In this document: positions 25,993 to 34,353 of the stretch, in pieces | Layout: every line of letters starts with the position of its first letter | Position numbering within the stretch: position 1 is the stretch's first letter | Assembly: GCA_003599855.1 (NCBI GenBank) | Contig: QZKG01000061.1 | Location: 1-39,661 of the forward strand | Direction of reading: 5' to 3' | DNA length: 39,661 nucleotides | Source of the DNA: Gaiellales bacterium | GTDB lineage: Bacteria > Actinomycetota > Thermoleophilia > BMS3ABIN01 | Made by a program: the position numbers and the translations under genes | The notes under the pieces: model-generated | The model's input: the letters and a program-made list of their open reading frames with translations, nothing else | Database searches by the model: none | Told to the model about the DNA's origin: nothing

Positions 25993-27111
25993 GTGGCGTC
26001 TGGACGGCTGAGGATCGGTTTCGTGGCGGAGAGGATGCTCCAGGGGTTCGGGGTCGACCTGGTGGTGGACCAGGTGGCCGAGGGGCTGGCTGCCGCCGGC
26101 CACGAGGTGACCGTCTACGCCAGCGTCTCCGACGATACCTTCGAGGCCGAGGGCTACAACCTGAAGCTGATCCCGACGCGGACCTCGCCGTTCTTCCCGC
26201 GCTACGACCTGGCGGCGGCCCGCCACCTGCGCTTCCTCAATCACGAGGGCAACGACCTCTGGTTCATCGAGACCTTTCCCTTCTATTCCTACCTGCCCTG
26301 GCTGAAGGCGCCGGCGGTGGCGGTGGATCACGGCGTCTCCTCCACGGAAGGCTTCCCCATCAAGATCCGGGCCAACTTCGCCTACGTGAAGGGCATGCAG
26401 CAGCGGTTCTACTTCCGCTCGGCCAGGCGCATCGTCACCGTTTCAGAGTACCTGAAGACGCTGCTGCCCGCCGTGCTGAGGGAGCGGGTGCGGGTCATCT
26501 ATAACGGCGCCGACCACTACGCGCGGCCGGCGGAGGGCGCGGGCGCCAGGCTGAGGAAAGAGCTGGGCGTGAAGCCTGACGAGGTGCTCATGCTCTACGT
26601 GGGCCGGTTGAGTTCCGCCGACCAGCCCTACAAGGGCACCGCCGAGCTGGCGGAGATGGCGCGCCGGCTGCGCCGGGAAGACCCGAAGCTGCGGTTGTTG
26701 ATGGTGGGGTTCGGCGGCCAGCGCGAGGAGAACTGGCTGGGCCGCACCGGCGCCCTGGTGATCACCAACGCGCCGGCGGAACAGATGCCTGCCATCTACT
26801 CTGCCTCTGACATGTACCTGACCGCTTCCCGCTGGGAAGGGTTCGACCTGCCGCTGGTGGAAGCCCAGTCGTTCGGGAAACCGGTGGCGGCGCTTGACAT
26901 AGGGGCGCATCCGGAAGTTGTCAATAAGGGCCGGTCGGGGCTGCTGGCGGGTTCGCTCGCCGAGCTCGAGGCAGCCGCGAGGCGGCTGGCAGGCGACCCG
27001 GGGCTGCGCGCGGAGATGGGGCGGGCAGCGGCAGGGTTCGCCGAGCGCTTCACCTGGAAACGGGCTGTGGACGAGTACCTCGATCTGGCGGAGGAGCTCA
27101 CCGGTGGCTGA
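25993..27111 (+). CDS. GT4 glycosyltransferase
   Basis: A 372-residue GT-B enzyme starting at GTG three bases after the previous stop. The N-terminal half has the glycine-rich acceptor loop (GFVAERMLQGFGVD), and VSEYLKTLLP followed by VIYNGADHY at the domain junction. The donor half has LYVGRLSSADQPYKGTAELAEMA and the EX7E motif WEGFDLPLVEAQSFGKPVAALD. It probably adds one sugar to the lipid-linked repeat unit; the donor cannot be told from sequence. Confidence 0.92.
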   Translation: MASGRLRIGFVAERMLQGFGVDLVVDQVAEGLAAAGHEVTVYASVSDDTFEAEGYNLKLIPTRTSPFFPRYDLAAARHLRFLNHEGNDLWFIETFPFYSYLPWLKAPAVAVDHGVSSTEGFPIKIRANFAYVKGMQQRFYFRSARRIVTVSEYLKTLLPAVLRERVRVIYNGADHYARPAEGAGARLRKELGVKPDEVLMLYVGRLSSADQPYKGTAELAEMARRLRREDPKLRLLMVGFGGQREENWLGRTGALVITNAPAEQMPAIYSASDMYLTASRWEGFDLPLVEAQSFGKPVAALDIGAHPEVVNKGRSGLLAGSLAELEAAARRLAGDPGLRAEMGRAAAGFAERFTWKRAVDEYLDLAEELTGG

Positions 27112-28372
27112 GCTGTCCGGAGACAGGGCTGCGGCTGGCCGGGCGCGGGCAAAAGCAGGTGCCTTCAACCCCTGCGGCGAGGGCGGCCGTTCGGTGACAG
27201 CGGTGCTGCTCAACTATAACTCTCCGGCGGAGACCATGTTCCGCTGCCTGGATTCGTTGCGGGAGCAGACCCACGAGGATTTCAGGGTGTTGCTGGTGGA
27301 CAACGCCTCGTCCGTGGATATCCTCGGCGAGGTGGCTGAGCGCTACCCGGAGGTGGAGCTCCTCAGGCTCGATCGCAACTACGGCTTCTCAGGGGGCATA
27401 AACCGGGGGGTGGCCGCCTGCGACAGCGAGTACGTCTTCCTGCTCAATTTCGACACCGTCGTCGAGCCGGAGTGCGTCGCCGAGATGGTGAAGGTGGCGG
27501 CCGCCGAGCCGGTGGTGGTGGGCGTGGCGCCCAAGATCATGCTGTCCCACCACCCCCACATCTTCGACAGCATCGGCACGGCGCTGGGGCCCGACGCCGG
27601 CGCGTTCAACCAGGGGATCGGCCAGCCGGACATCGGCCAGTACGACCGGGTGGAGCCGGTCTTCGGCTCCTGCTTCGGCGCGACGCTCCTCAGGCGCTGC
27701 GCCTTCCGCGAGGACCAGGTGGGACCGCTGGACGAGTCGTATTTCATGTACTTCGAGGACTTCGACTGGTGCTACCGCGCCAACCTCCTGAAACTCGAGT
27801 TCCGCACTGCGCCGGCGGCGGTTGTGCACCACGAGCACTCGGCCAGCGTCAAGGACAAGGGATACAATTTCAAGTACCGGCTCATCGAGCGGAACCTGCT
27901 GCGCACCGTCATCAAGAACTACCAGCGGCGCCAGATGGTGAAGATACCCCTGAGGCGCCTGCGCAGCCACTTGCTGAACGCCATCGCCCCGCGCTCGGGG
28001 CGCGCCGGCGTGAGCTGGAGGATAATCGGCGGCTTTTTCACCGACTTCTTCCGCTTCCTGCCGAAACGCTGGGCGGTACAGCGCAGGCGGCTGGTGCGCG
28101 ACGACGACATCCTCGCCCACTCCTTCGGTGAGGAGCCCTATTTCAGCCCCACCGAGTACTGCCCCATCTACTCGCTGGACACGCTGGTGGCGGCATACCG
28201 GCGGCTCTACGCCGTGAGCGGCGGGGAGCGGGCGCTTGACATCTACAAGGGGCTCGAGGCCCTCAACCAGAGCAAAGCGCGCGGCGACCGCGTCCTGGTG
28301 GAGGAGCGCCTGGGCCGGCTGCTGGCTGGCGAGCCGGAGCACGTCAGGGACTTCGCGGCGAAAATCGGGTGA
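27104..28372 (+). CDS. GT2 glycosyltransferase with C-terminal extension (paralogue of the 30572 gene)
   Basis: A 422-residue GT-A enzyme related to rhamnosyltransferases. It shows VTAVLLNYNSPAETMFRCLDSL, the DXD-region FLLNFDTVVEPE, and the catalytic ESYFMYFEDFDWCYRANL. The middle carries the unusual conserved string FNQGIGQPDIGQYD, also found in the enzyme at 30572-31801. About 110 residues follow the catalytic domain and share EEPYFSPTEY and AYRRLY with the same paralogue. The GTG start at 27104 was chosen because it overlaps the upstream gene by eight bases and follows GGAG at seven bases; the frame upstream is inside the GT4 gene. Confidence 0.92.
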   Translation: MAELSGDRAAAGRARAKAGAFNPCGEGGRSVTAVLLNYNSPAETMFRCLDSLREQTHEDFRVLLVDNASSVDILGEVAERYPEVELLRLDRNYGFSGGINRGVAACDSEYVFLLNFDTVVEPECVAEMVKVAAAEPVVVGVAPKIMLSHHPHIFDSIGTALGPDAGAFNQGIGQPDIGQYDRVEPVFGSCFGATLLRRCAFREDQVGPLDESYFMYFEDFDWCYRANLLKLEFRTAPAAVVHHEHSASVKDKGYNFKYRLIERNLLRTVIKNYQRRQMVKIPLRRLRSHLLNAIAPRSGRAGVSWRIIGGFFTDFFRFLPKRWAVQRRRLVRDDDILAHSFGEEPYFSPTEYCPIYSLDTLVAAYRRLYAVSGGERALDIYKGLEALNQSKARGDRVLVEERLGRLLAGEPEHVRDFAAKIG

Positions 28373-29751
28373 TGGAAGCCGAGGCCACAGCCAGGCAGGC
28401 GGGGGGCAAGAGCCGGGCGGCGGCGGCTCTCCACTGGCTCTCTCTCAACAGGGTGCTGGCGGCCCTCTTGCTGCTGGCGTTGACCAAGTGCCTGCTCTGG
28501 ACCATCGCCATCCCCCCCTGGCGGACCCCCGACGAGCCCCAGCACTTCGGCTACATCCAGTACCTGAGCCGTGAGCGGTCCATCCCCTTGAGCGGCGAGA
28601 CCTATTTCTATCCGGACACTTTCGAGTCCATGACCCGCACCAACTTCGGCGGCATATTGAGCGGCGCGGAGAGCTCCTGGTACGACCCGGGGCAGGAAAA
28701 GCTCAACCCCGCCGCGGGGCACCCGCCGCTCTACTACATGTCGATGCTGCCGGCCTACTGGCTGTCGGGCGGCGGCGGCATCGAGACGCAGCTCTATGCG
28801 GTACGGCTGGCGGGGGCGGTCTTCTTCCTGCTGCTTGTGGCCGTGAGCTACCGTTTTGCGCGGCTGCTCTTCCCGGACGCCGTCCATATGCAGATCGGTG
28901 TGCCGCTGCTGATCATCCTTCATCCGCAACTGGGATTCATCTCGGCGGGCGTGATGAACGACAGCCTGGCGGTGCTGCTTTTCACCTACTTCCTCTACCG
29001 GCTGGTGCTGTTCACCCGGGAGGACGGGGTGAGTCTCAGGTCGGCGCTCGTTATGGGCGCCGTCGCGGGCCTGGGGATGCTGACGCGCACGTCCTTCTCC
29101 CTGGCATACCCGGTGGGCTTCATCGTGCTGGCGGTTATGCTGGCGCGGCGGCGGGGGGAGCGGGCCAGGCTGCTCCAGGCGGCTGGGCTGATGCTGGGTG
29201 TCTCGCTGCTCATCTGCGGCTGGTACTTCCTGCGCAACTACCTGGAACTGGGCTACCTGCAGCCGGCGGGCAAGGTGGAGCGCTATGGCGCAGCCGGACT
29301 ATGGGAGCTGATATGGGCCACGCGCTTCCGCGGCGACCTGATCACGAGCTTCCTGGGCAATTTCTCCTGGATGAGCATCCCGCTGCCGCTGGACGTGATG
29401 CTCTGGTTCCGGCGCGCCGGCGAAGTCGCCATCGGCGGGCTGGTTGTCGGCGGCGCCGTCGGGCTCTGGCGCCGCGGCTGGGAGTTGATGCGGCCGTGGC
29501 TGGTCCTGTTCTTCGCGCTCATCATCGCGGCGTTCGTGCTCTCGGTGGCGTACTTCGAGCTCAACGTCGGCGGCGCCCAGGGGCGCTACCTCTTCCTGGC
29601 GATATTCCCCTTCTGGACCCTCTTCCTGGCCGGGCTTTGCGGCTGGTTCCCGCCATCGTGGCGCCCGCGCGTGGCGACGCTGGTCCTGCTGGCAGCGGGC
29701 ATCTTCAGCGCCTGGGTCTTCACCGATGAGTTCATCGGGAGGGTACTGTGA
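28372..29751 (+). CDS. DUF2142-type multi-pass membrane protein (possible GT-C transferase)
   Basis: A 459-residue membrane protein with about 10-11 hydrophobic helices. The first long extracytoplasmic loop starts with IPPWRTPDEPQHFGYIQYL and contains HPPLYYM. A later loop has GGAQGRYLFLAIFPF. These are the signatures of DUF2142 proteins, which resemble GT-C lipid-linked sugar transferases and sit in surface-polysaccharide loci. An acidic Asp-Glu pair in the first loop is where GT-C enzymes have catalytic residues, so it may transfer a sugar from a polyprenyl carrier outside the membrane; that activity is inference. ATG 28372 shares a base with the previous stop; a GTG one codon upstream is also possible. 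Confidence 0.82.
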   Translation: MEAEATARQAGGKSRAAAALHWLSLNRVLAALLLLALTKCLLWTIAIPPWRTPDEPQHFGYIQYLSRERSIPLSGETYFYPDTFESMTRTNFGGILSGAESSWYDPGQEKLNPAAGHPPLYYMSMLPAYWLSGGGGIETQLYAVRLAGAVFFLLLVAVSYRFARLLFPDAVHMQIGVPLLIILHPQLGFISAGVMNDSLAVLLFTYFLYRLVLFTREDGVSLRSALVMGAVAGLGMLTRTSFSLAYPVGFIVLAVMLARRRGERARLLQAAGLMLGVSLLICGWYFLRNYLELGYLQPAGKVERYGAAGLWELIWATRFRGDLITSFLGNFSWMSIPLPLDVMLWFRRAGEVAIGGLVVGGAVGLWRRGWELMRPWLVLFFALIIAAFVLSVAYFELNVGGAQGRYLFLAIFPFWTLFLAGLCGWFPPSWRPRVATLVLLAAGIFSAWVFTDEFIGRVL

Positions 29752-30518
29752 GGGGCCGGCTGACAGCGGCGGGCATGGCCCTTGCCAGCATCGGCCTGGC
29801 GGCGGTTTGGCTTGGCGGCTCCTTCTTCCTGATCGACAAATGGCAGCCGGCGAACACCGTGAACCTGGGGCCGCTGCGCGACGGCTACCAGGTGGAGCAG
29901 GTGCTGTTCGCCCCAGAGGACGGCCTGGCGCGGGTGGACCTGCACCTGGACAATAACGGCCCGGCCACGACAGGGGAGATAGACCTGGTCCTGCGGGAGC
30001 TTGCCGGCGGGGAGGATGGCGGCGGTCTTCCGGCAGCCATCGACGACCCGGCACACGGCCGCGCCGCTTCGACCAGCCTGGCAGACGTCAATTCATTCGA
30101 GATGCACCGCTTCGACTTCAAGCCGGTGGAGGATTCGGGGGGACGGAGTTTCGTGGTGGCTGTGGGTGCTGACGGCGTGGCCGGCGACGGGCTGACGCTG
30201 CGCGCCAGCGGCGAGGATGTCTACAGCGGGGGCGGACTGTACGTCGACGGCGAGGCGGCCGCGGGCGACCTCAACTTCGCCCTGTACCACGAAGCGGGCA
30301 TCGGCGGCATCACTGACAAGGTCGAGCCTTTCCGGCCGCCACTGCTCGACCAGGGCTGGCTCTTCATGGGCTGCATGATTCTGGCCGTGCTGGTCTTTGG
30401 CTGGCTGATGAGCGCTATGGCGTTCGGGACAGGCGCGGCGGCGCCGGACAGCCTGGCTGGGGAAAGCCCGTCTGGGGGCCTGGATGAGGCGGCGCGGGCG
30501 AGAACGCAGGACGTCTGA
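29748..30518 (+). CDS. two-pass membrane protein of unknown function
   Basis: A 256-residue protein with a GTG start overlapping the DUF2142-type stop by four bases, so the two are translationally coupled. One transmembrane helix lies at about 8-30 and another near 197-220. Between them is a beta-rich extracytoplasmic domain of about 165 residues with a repeated pattern of D-L-H-L-D and D-L-V-L strands, which suggests a carbohydrate-binding jelly roll; no family is recognised. The short cytoplasmic tail is disordered. Position and coupling suggest it helps the DUF2142 protein or presents the glycan at the surface. Last gene of the plus-strand operon. Confidence 0.75.
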   Translation: MRGRLTAAGMALASIGLAAVWLGGSFFLIDKWQPANTVNLGPLRDGYQVEQVLFAPEDGLARVDLHLDNNGPATTGEIDLVLRELAGGEDGGGLPAAIDDPAHGRAASTSLADVNSFEMHRFDFKPVEDSGGRSFVVAVGADGVAGDGLTLRASGEDVYSGGGLYVDGEAAAGDLNFALYHEAGIGGITDKVEPFRPPLLDQGWLFMGCMILAVLVFGWLMSAMAFGTGAAAPDSLAGESPSGGLDEAARARTQDV

Positions 30519-30555
30519 TCTGCCAGTTCGGCGGCTTCCCCGGTATCATCCGAAA

Positions 30556-30576
30556 GTTGTTTTTTTTTTCTTCAAC
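30556..30576. other. T10 tract between convergent operons
   Basis: A run of ten T (30560-30569) lies between the ends of the two convergent operons. The flanking GTTG and CAAC could pair but make only a four-base stem, so it is at best a weak plus-strand terminator. The minus-strand gene stop overlaps the CAAC arm. Confidence 0.35.
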
Positions 30577-31801
30577 GCGGCGCGAGCGCCCGCTCCACCA
30601 GCCGCTGCACGCATTCAGGCTGGCCTGATATGACCTCGCGGTCGGCGGCGGTCAGTTGCGGCATCACGCCGCTGTCACCCTCACGGCGCAGCCGGTCGAG
30701 GATGGCGAGGAAGGCCCCCGCCGGGGCGCCGGCCCCCTGCCGTCCCAGCCGGCGGTAACTGTCGATGAGCGATTCGACGCAGCGCTGGGGGACGTATTCG
30801 ACGGTATCGAAATACGCGTCCTCGCCCGCGGCCAGCTCGAAAATGCGCCGGTCGGGGATGGCGCGACGCCCTGCCAGCGCGCGGCGCTCCCGCAAGAGCG
30901 CCGGCAGCCCCACGGCGAGCTTCCCCAGGGTCGACAGGTTCTCGCGGATGAAGCGGCGGCGGATAAAGGTCCGGGCCAGCAGCCTGGCGGAACGCTTTGC
31001 CACGATGCCGGCGGCGAGCCGCCGGCTCTCGAAGGTCCGGATCACCAGTTTCATGGTGTTGAGCTCGATGAGGCCGTACTTGAAGCCCAGGGCTTCGTGT
31101 CGGGCGACGCCGGAATGGAGATGCTGCACCACCCCCCGGGGGGCCGTGCGGAAAAAGTACCCCTCGGCCCGGGCGCGCATGCACCAGTCCGAGTCTTCGA
31201 AATAGAGGAAGTAACCCTCGTAGAGCGGTCCCACGCCGCCCGGCTCGAACAGCTCCCGCCGGAGCAGGGCCGCGCCGAAACAGACGCCGAAGACATCGTC
31301 CTCGCCGTCATACTGCCCCAGGTCGCACTGGCCGATGCCGCGGTTGAAGCTGGCGCCGTCCGGGGGCATCACCGTGCCCACGGCGTCGATGACGTTCTCA
31401 TGGGCCGAGAGCATCATCTTGGGTGCCACGCCGGCGCAGTCCCCGCCCGCCGCTTCCAGGGCGTCCACCATCGCCGCCAGGGCTCCCGGTTCCAGCACCG
31501 CGTCGGTGTTGAGCATGAGGACATAAGGCTCATCCAGCTCCGCGAGCCCGCGGTTGACCGCGGCGGCGAAGCCGGCATTGCGGCCCATGGGCACCAGCTG
31601 CACGGCCGGGTAGCGGCCGGCGAGCTCCGCTGCCACGCCGTCGCCGGAGCCGTTGTCCACCAGCGCCACCCGGGCCGGCGCGTCCAGTCCGGTCTCGAGC
31701 ACCGAGGCCAGGCACTGCTCCAGCATGTCCGCGGGGGAGCGGTAATTGACGATGACGCAGCCCACCCGGGAGCCGCGGCCTGTGCCGGTCGCTTCAGTCA
31801 T
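30572..31801 (-). CDS. GT2 glycosyltransferase with C-terminal extension (paralogue of the 27104 gene)
   Basis: A 409-residue GT-A enzyme of the rhamnosyltransferase-like GT2 group: GCVIVNYRSPADMLEQCLASV, the donor-site VLMLNTDAVLEPG, and EGYFLYFEDSDWCMRARA. It shares with the 27104 enzyme the string FNRGIGQCDLGQYD, the order of motifs and a matching C-terminal extension (EDAYFDTVEYVP, DSYRRLG). The two are therefore paralogues in convergent operons. Last gene of the minus-strand operon, 18 nt after the preceding GT2. Confidence 0.92.
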   Translation of the reverse strand: MTEATGTGRGSRVGCVIVNYRSPADMLEQCLASVLETGLDAPARVALVDNGSGDGVAAELAGRYPAVQLVPMGRNAGFAAAVNRGLAELDEPYVLMLNTDAVLEPGALAAMVDALEAAGGDCAGVAPKMMLSAHENVIDAVGTVMPPDGASFNRGIGQCDLGQYDGEDDVFGVCFGAALLRRELFEPGGVGPLYEGYFLYFEDSDWCMRARAEGYFFRTAPRGVVQHLHSGVARHEALGFKYGLIELNTMKLVIRTFESRRLAAGIVAKRSARLLARTFIRRRFIRENLSTLGKLAVGLPALLRERRALAGRRAIPDRRIFELAAGEDAYFDTVEYVPQRCVESLIDSYRRLGRQGAGAPAGAFLAILDRLRREGDSGVMPQLTAADREVISGQPECVQRLVERALAPR

Positions 31802-31819
31802 GGCCGCTCAGCCCCGCCA

Positions 31820-32863
31820 TCACTTGATCAGCCTGCGGGCCAGCTTCCAGTAAAGCCCGGAGAGGGGGTTGGCCACTTTCGTCAGGGGGGAATCCTTGAG
31901 GTCGGCGAAGGCCATGCGGTCGGTCCAGAAGGCCACGATCTCGCCGTCGCTCACCACCCGCTTGCCCTGCGACGCGGCGCGCCGCCGCCTGATGCTGTCG
32001 GCGTAGCGCAGCAGGTAGAGGTATCCTTTCAGCTTCTGCCCCAGCCAGCCACCCAGCAGGGAGTACCCGGTCATGGCGGCCTCGGCGCCGATCATCGCCG
32101 GCAGCAGCACCAGCAGGGTGCGGGCGCTGTAGTTCTTGAGGCAGACGACGTGGCGGTTGCGTTCGAGGTAGTAGAACTTCATCTTGTTGCGGCTGAAGGA
32201 GTAGCTGTGGCCGACCAGCGACTTCGGCGCCAGCACCACGCGCCAGCCGGCCAGCCGCGCCCGCCAGCTGAGGTCCAGGTCCTCCTGGTAGAGGAAGAGC
32301 TCCTCGTCCATCAGCCCGATGTCGTCGAAGACCTCCCGCCTGACCAGCATCGCCGTGCCGCTGGCGAAGGGGATGTCGGTGACCCCGGCGAACTGGCCCT
32401 CGTCCTTTTCGAGGTAGTGGCCGCAGTAGCCGAAGCCGAGGTAGTGGGCCTCGTTGCCGGCGGTGTTGATGATGCCGGGCTGGTCGGCGAGGTGGATCAT
32501 CGACTGGGCGATGCCGATGGCGCTGTCGCCGGCGACGGCCTCGACCAGCTCGGCGAGCCAGGCGGGCGCCGCCCGGGTGTCGCTGTTCAAAAGCACGAAG
32601 TGATCGGCATCGCCTTTGAGCTCGCGCCTCAGCCCGGAGTTGCAACCGCCGGCGAAGCCGGTGTTGCGGCTGTTCTCTATCAGGCGCACCTCGGGGTACT
32701 CGCGCCTGAGCAGGTCCGCCGAGCCGTCGCTGGAGGCGTTGTCCACCACCGTGATCGTGAAATCCGGGTAATCCTGTTGCTGCAGGGAGCTGAGGCAGGC
32801 GCGCAGGAAGTCGCGGCCGTTATAGTTGGGGATGATTATGGCTACTTTTGGGGGCGTTTCCAA
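31820..32863 (-). CDS. GT2 glycosyltransferase (WbbL-like)
   Basis: A 347-residue GT-A enzyme with KVAIIIPNYNGRDFLRACLSSL, the donor-site HFVLLNSDTRAAPAW, and the catalytic region DEELFLYQEDLDLSWRARL. It resembles WbbL-type rhamnosyltransferases. A hydrophobic segment near 255-285 may anchor it at the membrane. The frame is open much further upstream, but that part overlaps the methyltransferase. The start is set at TTG 32863 (no ATG or GTG available), 16 bases after the methyltransferase stop and about 11 bases after GGGAG; this TTG start is a best guess. Confidence 0.88.
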   Translation of the reverse strand: METPPKVAIIIPNYNGRDFLRACLSSLQQQDYPDFTITVVDNASSDGSADLLRREYPEVRLIENSRNTGFAGGCNSGLRRELKGDADHFVLLNSDTRAAPAWLAELVEAVAGDSAIGIAQSMIHLADQPGIINTAGNEAHYLGFGYCGHYLEKDEGQFAGVTDIPFASGTAMLVRREVFDDIGLMDEELFLYQEDLDLSWRARLAGWRVVLAPKSLVGHSYSFSRNKMKFYYLERNRHVVCLKNYSARTLLVLLPAMIGAEAAMTGYSLLGGWLGQKLKGYLYLLRYADSIRRRRAASQGKRVVSDGEIVAFWTDRMAFADLKDSPLTKVANPLSGLYWKLARRLIK

Positions 32864-32879
32864 GGCGGTCCAGGCTCCC

Positions 32880-33593
32880 TCAACCCAGCGGCCGGGCCAT
32901 GAGCAGGATGTCCTGCTGCAGATACATCCAGCCGCGGTAGAAGAGGTCTTGTCTCTGGGGATCGCGCGCCACCGCCTGCGCCACCCTGAGCGTGAGCGGG
33001 CGCGAGCCGACGGCGCGGGCCAGCAGGCGGCGGGCGCCGGTGTAGTGTCCGGAGAGCCGGTGGCCGGCGAGCACCTCGTAGCCGGAGTCGGCGAGCGCCT
33101 GGGCGATGCGCCGCTCGGTGGTGGGGTAGACATGGGTGTAGTCGCAGTTCCAGAACTGCCGCCCCATGGCCATGGCGTCGGGGAAGAGCAGGGCGATGAC
33201 GCCGCCATCGTCCACCAGGCGGCGGCAGTCCGCCATGAGGGCGTGCACCGCCCGGCTGTCGGGCAGGTGTTCCAGCAGGTGGGCGCAGTAGACGAGGCCG
33301 AAACGTTCATCCTCCACCGGCACGGGCGGCACCGCGCCGCAGGTCACTTCCATCCCCTCATCAGCCAGCGCCCGGCACTGGTCCTCATTGGCCTCGACGC
33401 CCCTGTAGCTGTGCCCGTGCTCCGTGCAGACCCGGGCGAAGTAACCCTTGCCCACGCCCAGTTCCAGCACCGCGCAGCCCGGCGCCAGGTGCGGCTTCAG
33501 GAATTCGTAAACCAGCTCGTTCTTGGCGAGGATGCGCTCCGCGCTCCCGTCGATCTCGCCGGACTCGAAATAGTATCTGTAATAGGAGGTCAT
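32880..33593 (-). CDS. SAM-dependent class I methyltransferase
   Basis: A 237-residue methyltransferase with motif I VLELGVGKGYFA, followed by YRGVEANEDQ (acidic residue binding the SAM ribose) and LVYCAHLLEHLPD at motif IV. The C-terminal part has a hydrophobic segment typical of enzymes acting on glycolipids. In a locus with a Wzt that has a cap-binding domain, it could add the terminal methyl that ends chain growth, as WbdD does in E. coli, but it could equally methylate a sugar precursor. The stop lies 16 bases before the GT2 start. Confidence 0.88.
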   Translation of the reverse strand: MTSYYRYYFESGEIDGSAERILAKNELVYEFLKPHLAPGCAVLELGVGKGYFARVCTEHGHSYRGVEANEDQCRALADEGMEVTCGAVPPVPVEDERFGLVYCAHLLEHLPDSRAVHALMADCRRLVDDGGVIALLFPDAMAMGRQFWNCDYTHVYPTTERRIAQALADSGYEVLAGHRLSGHYTGARRLLARAVGSRPLTLRVAQAVARDPQRQDLFYRGWMYLQQDILLMARPLG

Positions 33594-33624
33594 GGCGCGC
33601 TCTCACGGTTGTCCGGCAGCAGCC

Positions 33625-34353
33625 TCACTTGGCCGACTCCACCCGCGGCGCCTTCTTGCGGGACATGACCACCGCGAGCGCCAGCAGCACCTTGACCATG
33701 TAATAGATGGAGCGGAAGGTGTTGATGGAGGAGCGCCCGCCGCCCCGCTCGCGCATCCTGACCGGGATCTCCCTGATCCGGAACCTGGCCATGTGAACCT
33801 GCAGGAGCGCCTCCACTTCCGGGTAGTCCCGCGGGTAGTCGTGGGCGAAGAGCTCGATGACGCTGCCGTTGATGGCGCGGAAGCCCGAGGTGGCGTCGGT
33901 CAGTCTCTGCCTGAGCATCAGGGACAGGATCCGGGAGAAGATGGCGGTGCCTACCCGGCGCCCGGCCGAGCCGCTGTAGCCTGTCTCCCTGAGGTAGCGC
34001 GAGCCCAGCACCATGTCGCACTCGCCGTCCAGGAGCGGCTGGATGAGCGCGGGCAACTCGGCGGCGTCGTGCTGGCCGTCGCCGTCCACCTGCACGGCGA
34101 TGTCGTAGCCCTGCCCGTAAGCGAACTTGAAGCCGGTCTGCATGGTGCTGCCGATGCCCAGGTTGAAAGGCATGTTGAGCAGCTCGGCGCCCTTCTCCAG
34201 GGCGATCTCAGGGGTGCGGTCGGTGGAGCCGTCGTTGACGACCACGATGTCGGCGCCGGTGTGGGCGCGGATGTCGTCGATCACGCCGGCGATGCTGTCC
34301 GCCTCGTTGTGGGCGGGGATGATCGCCAGCAAACGGGTCCCGGTCCTATCCAT
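33625..34353 (-). CDS. DPM1-like polyprenyl-phosphate glycosyltransferase (GT2)
   Basis: A 242-residue enzyme with ATG start overlapping the upstream flippase-like gene by eight bases. It shows LLAIIPAHNEADSI, DIVVVNDGSTDRT and VQVDGDGQHD (the catalytic/metal site), and the DPM/GtrB-type LRETGYSGSAGRRVGTAIF. Such enzymes charge a polyprenyl phosphate with mannose, glucose or another hexose, which membrane GT-C enzymes then use outside the cell. The hydrophobic stretch at the C-terminus is short, so the enzyme is membrane-associated rather than multi-pass. It fits with the adjacent UPF0104 and DUF2304 genes. Confidence 0.93.
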   Translation of the reverse strand: MDRTGTRLLAIIPAHNEADSIAGVIDDIRAHTGADIVVVNDGSTDRTPEIALEKGAELLNMPFNLGIGSTMQTGFKFAYGQGYDIAVQVDGDGQHDAAELPALIQPLLDGECDMVLGSRYLRETGYSGSAGRRVGTAIFSRILSLMLRQRLTDATSGFRAINGSVIELFAHDYPRDYPEVEALLQVHMARFRIREIPVRMRERGGGRSSINTFRSIYYMVKVLLALAVVMSRKKAPRVESAK

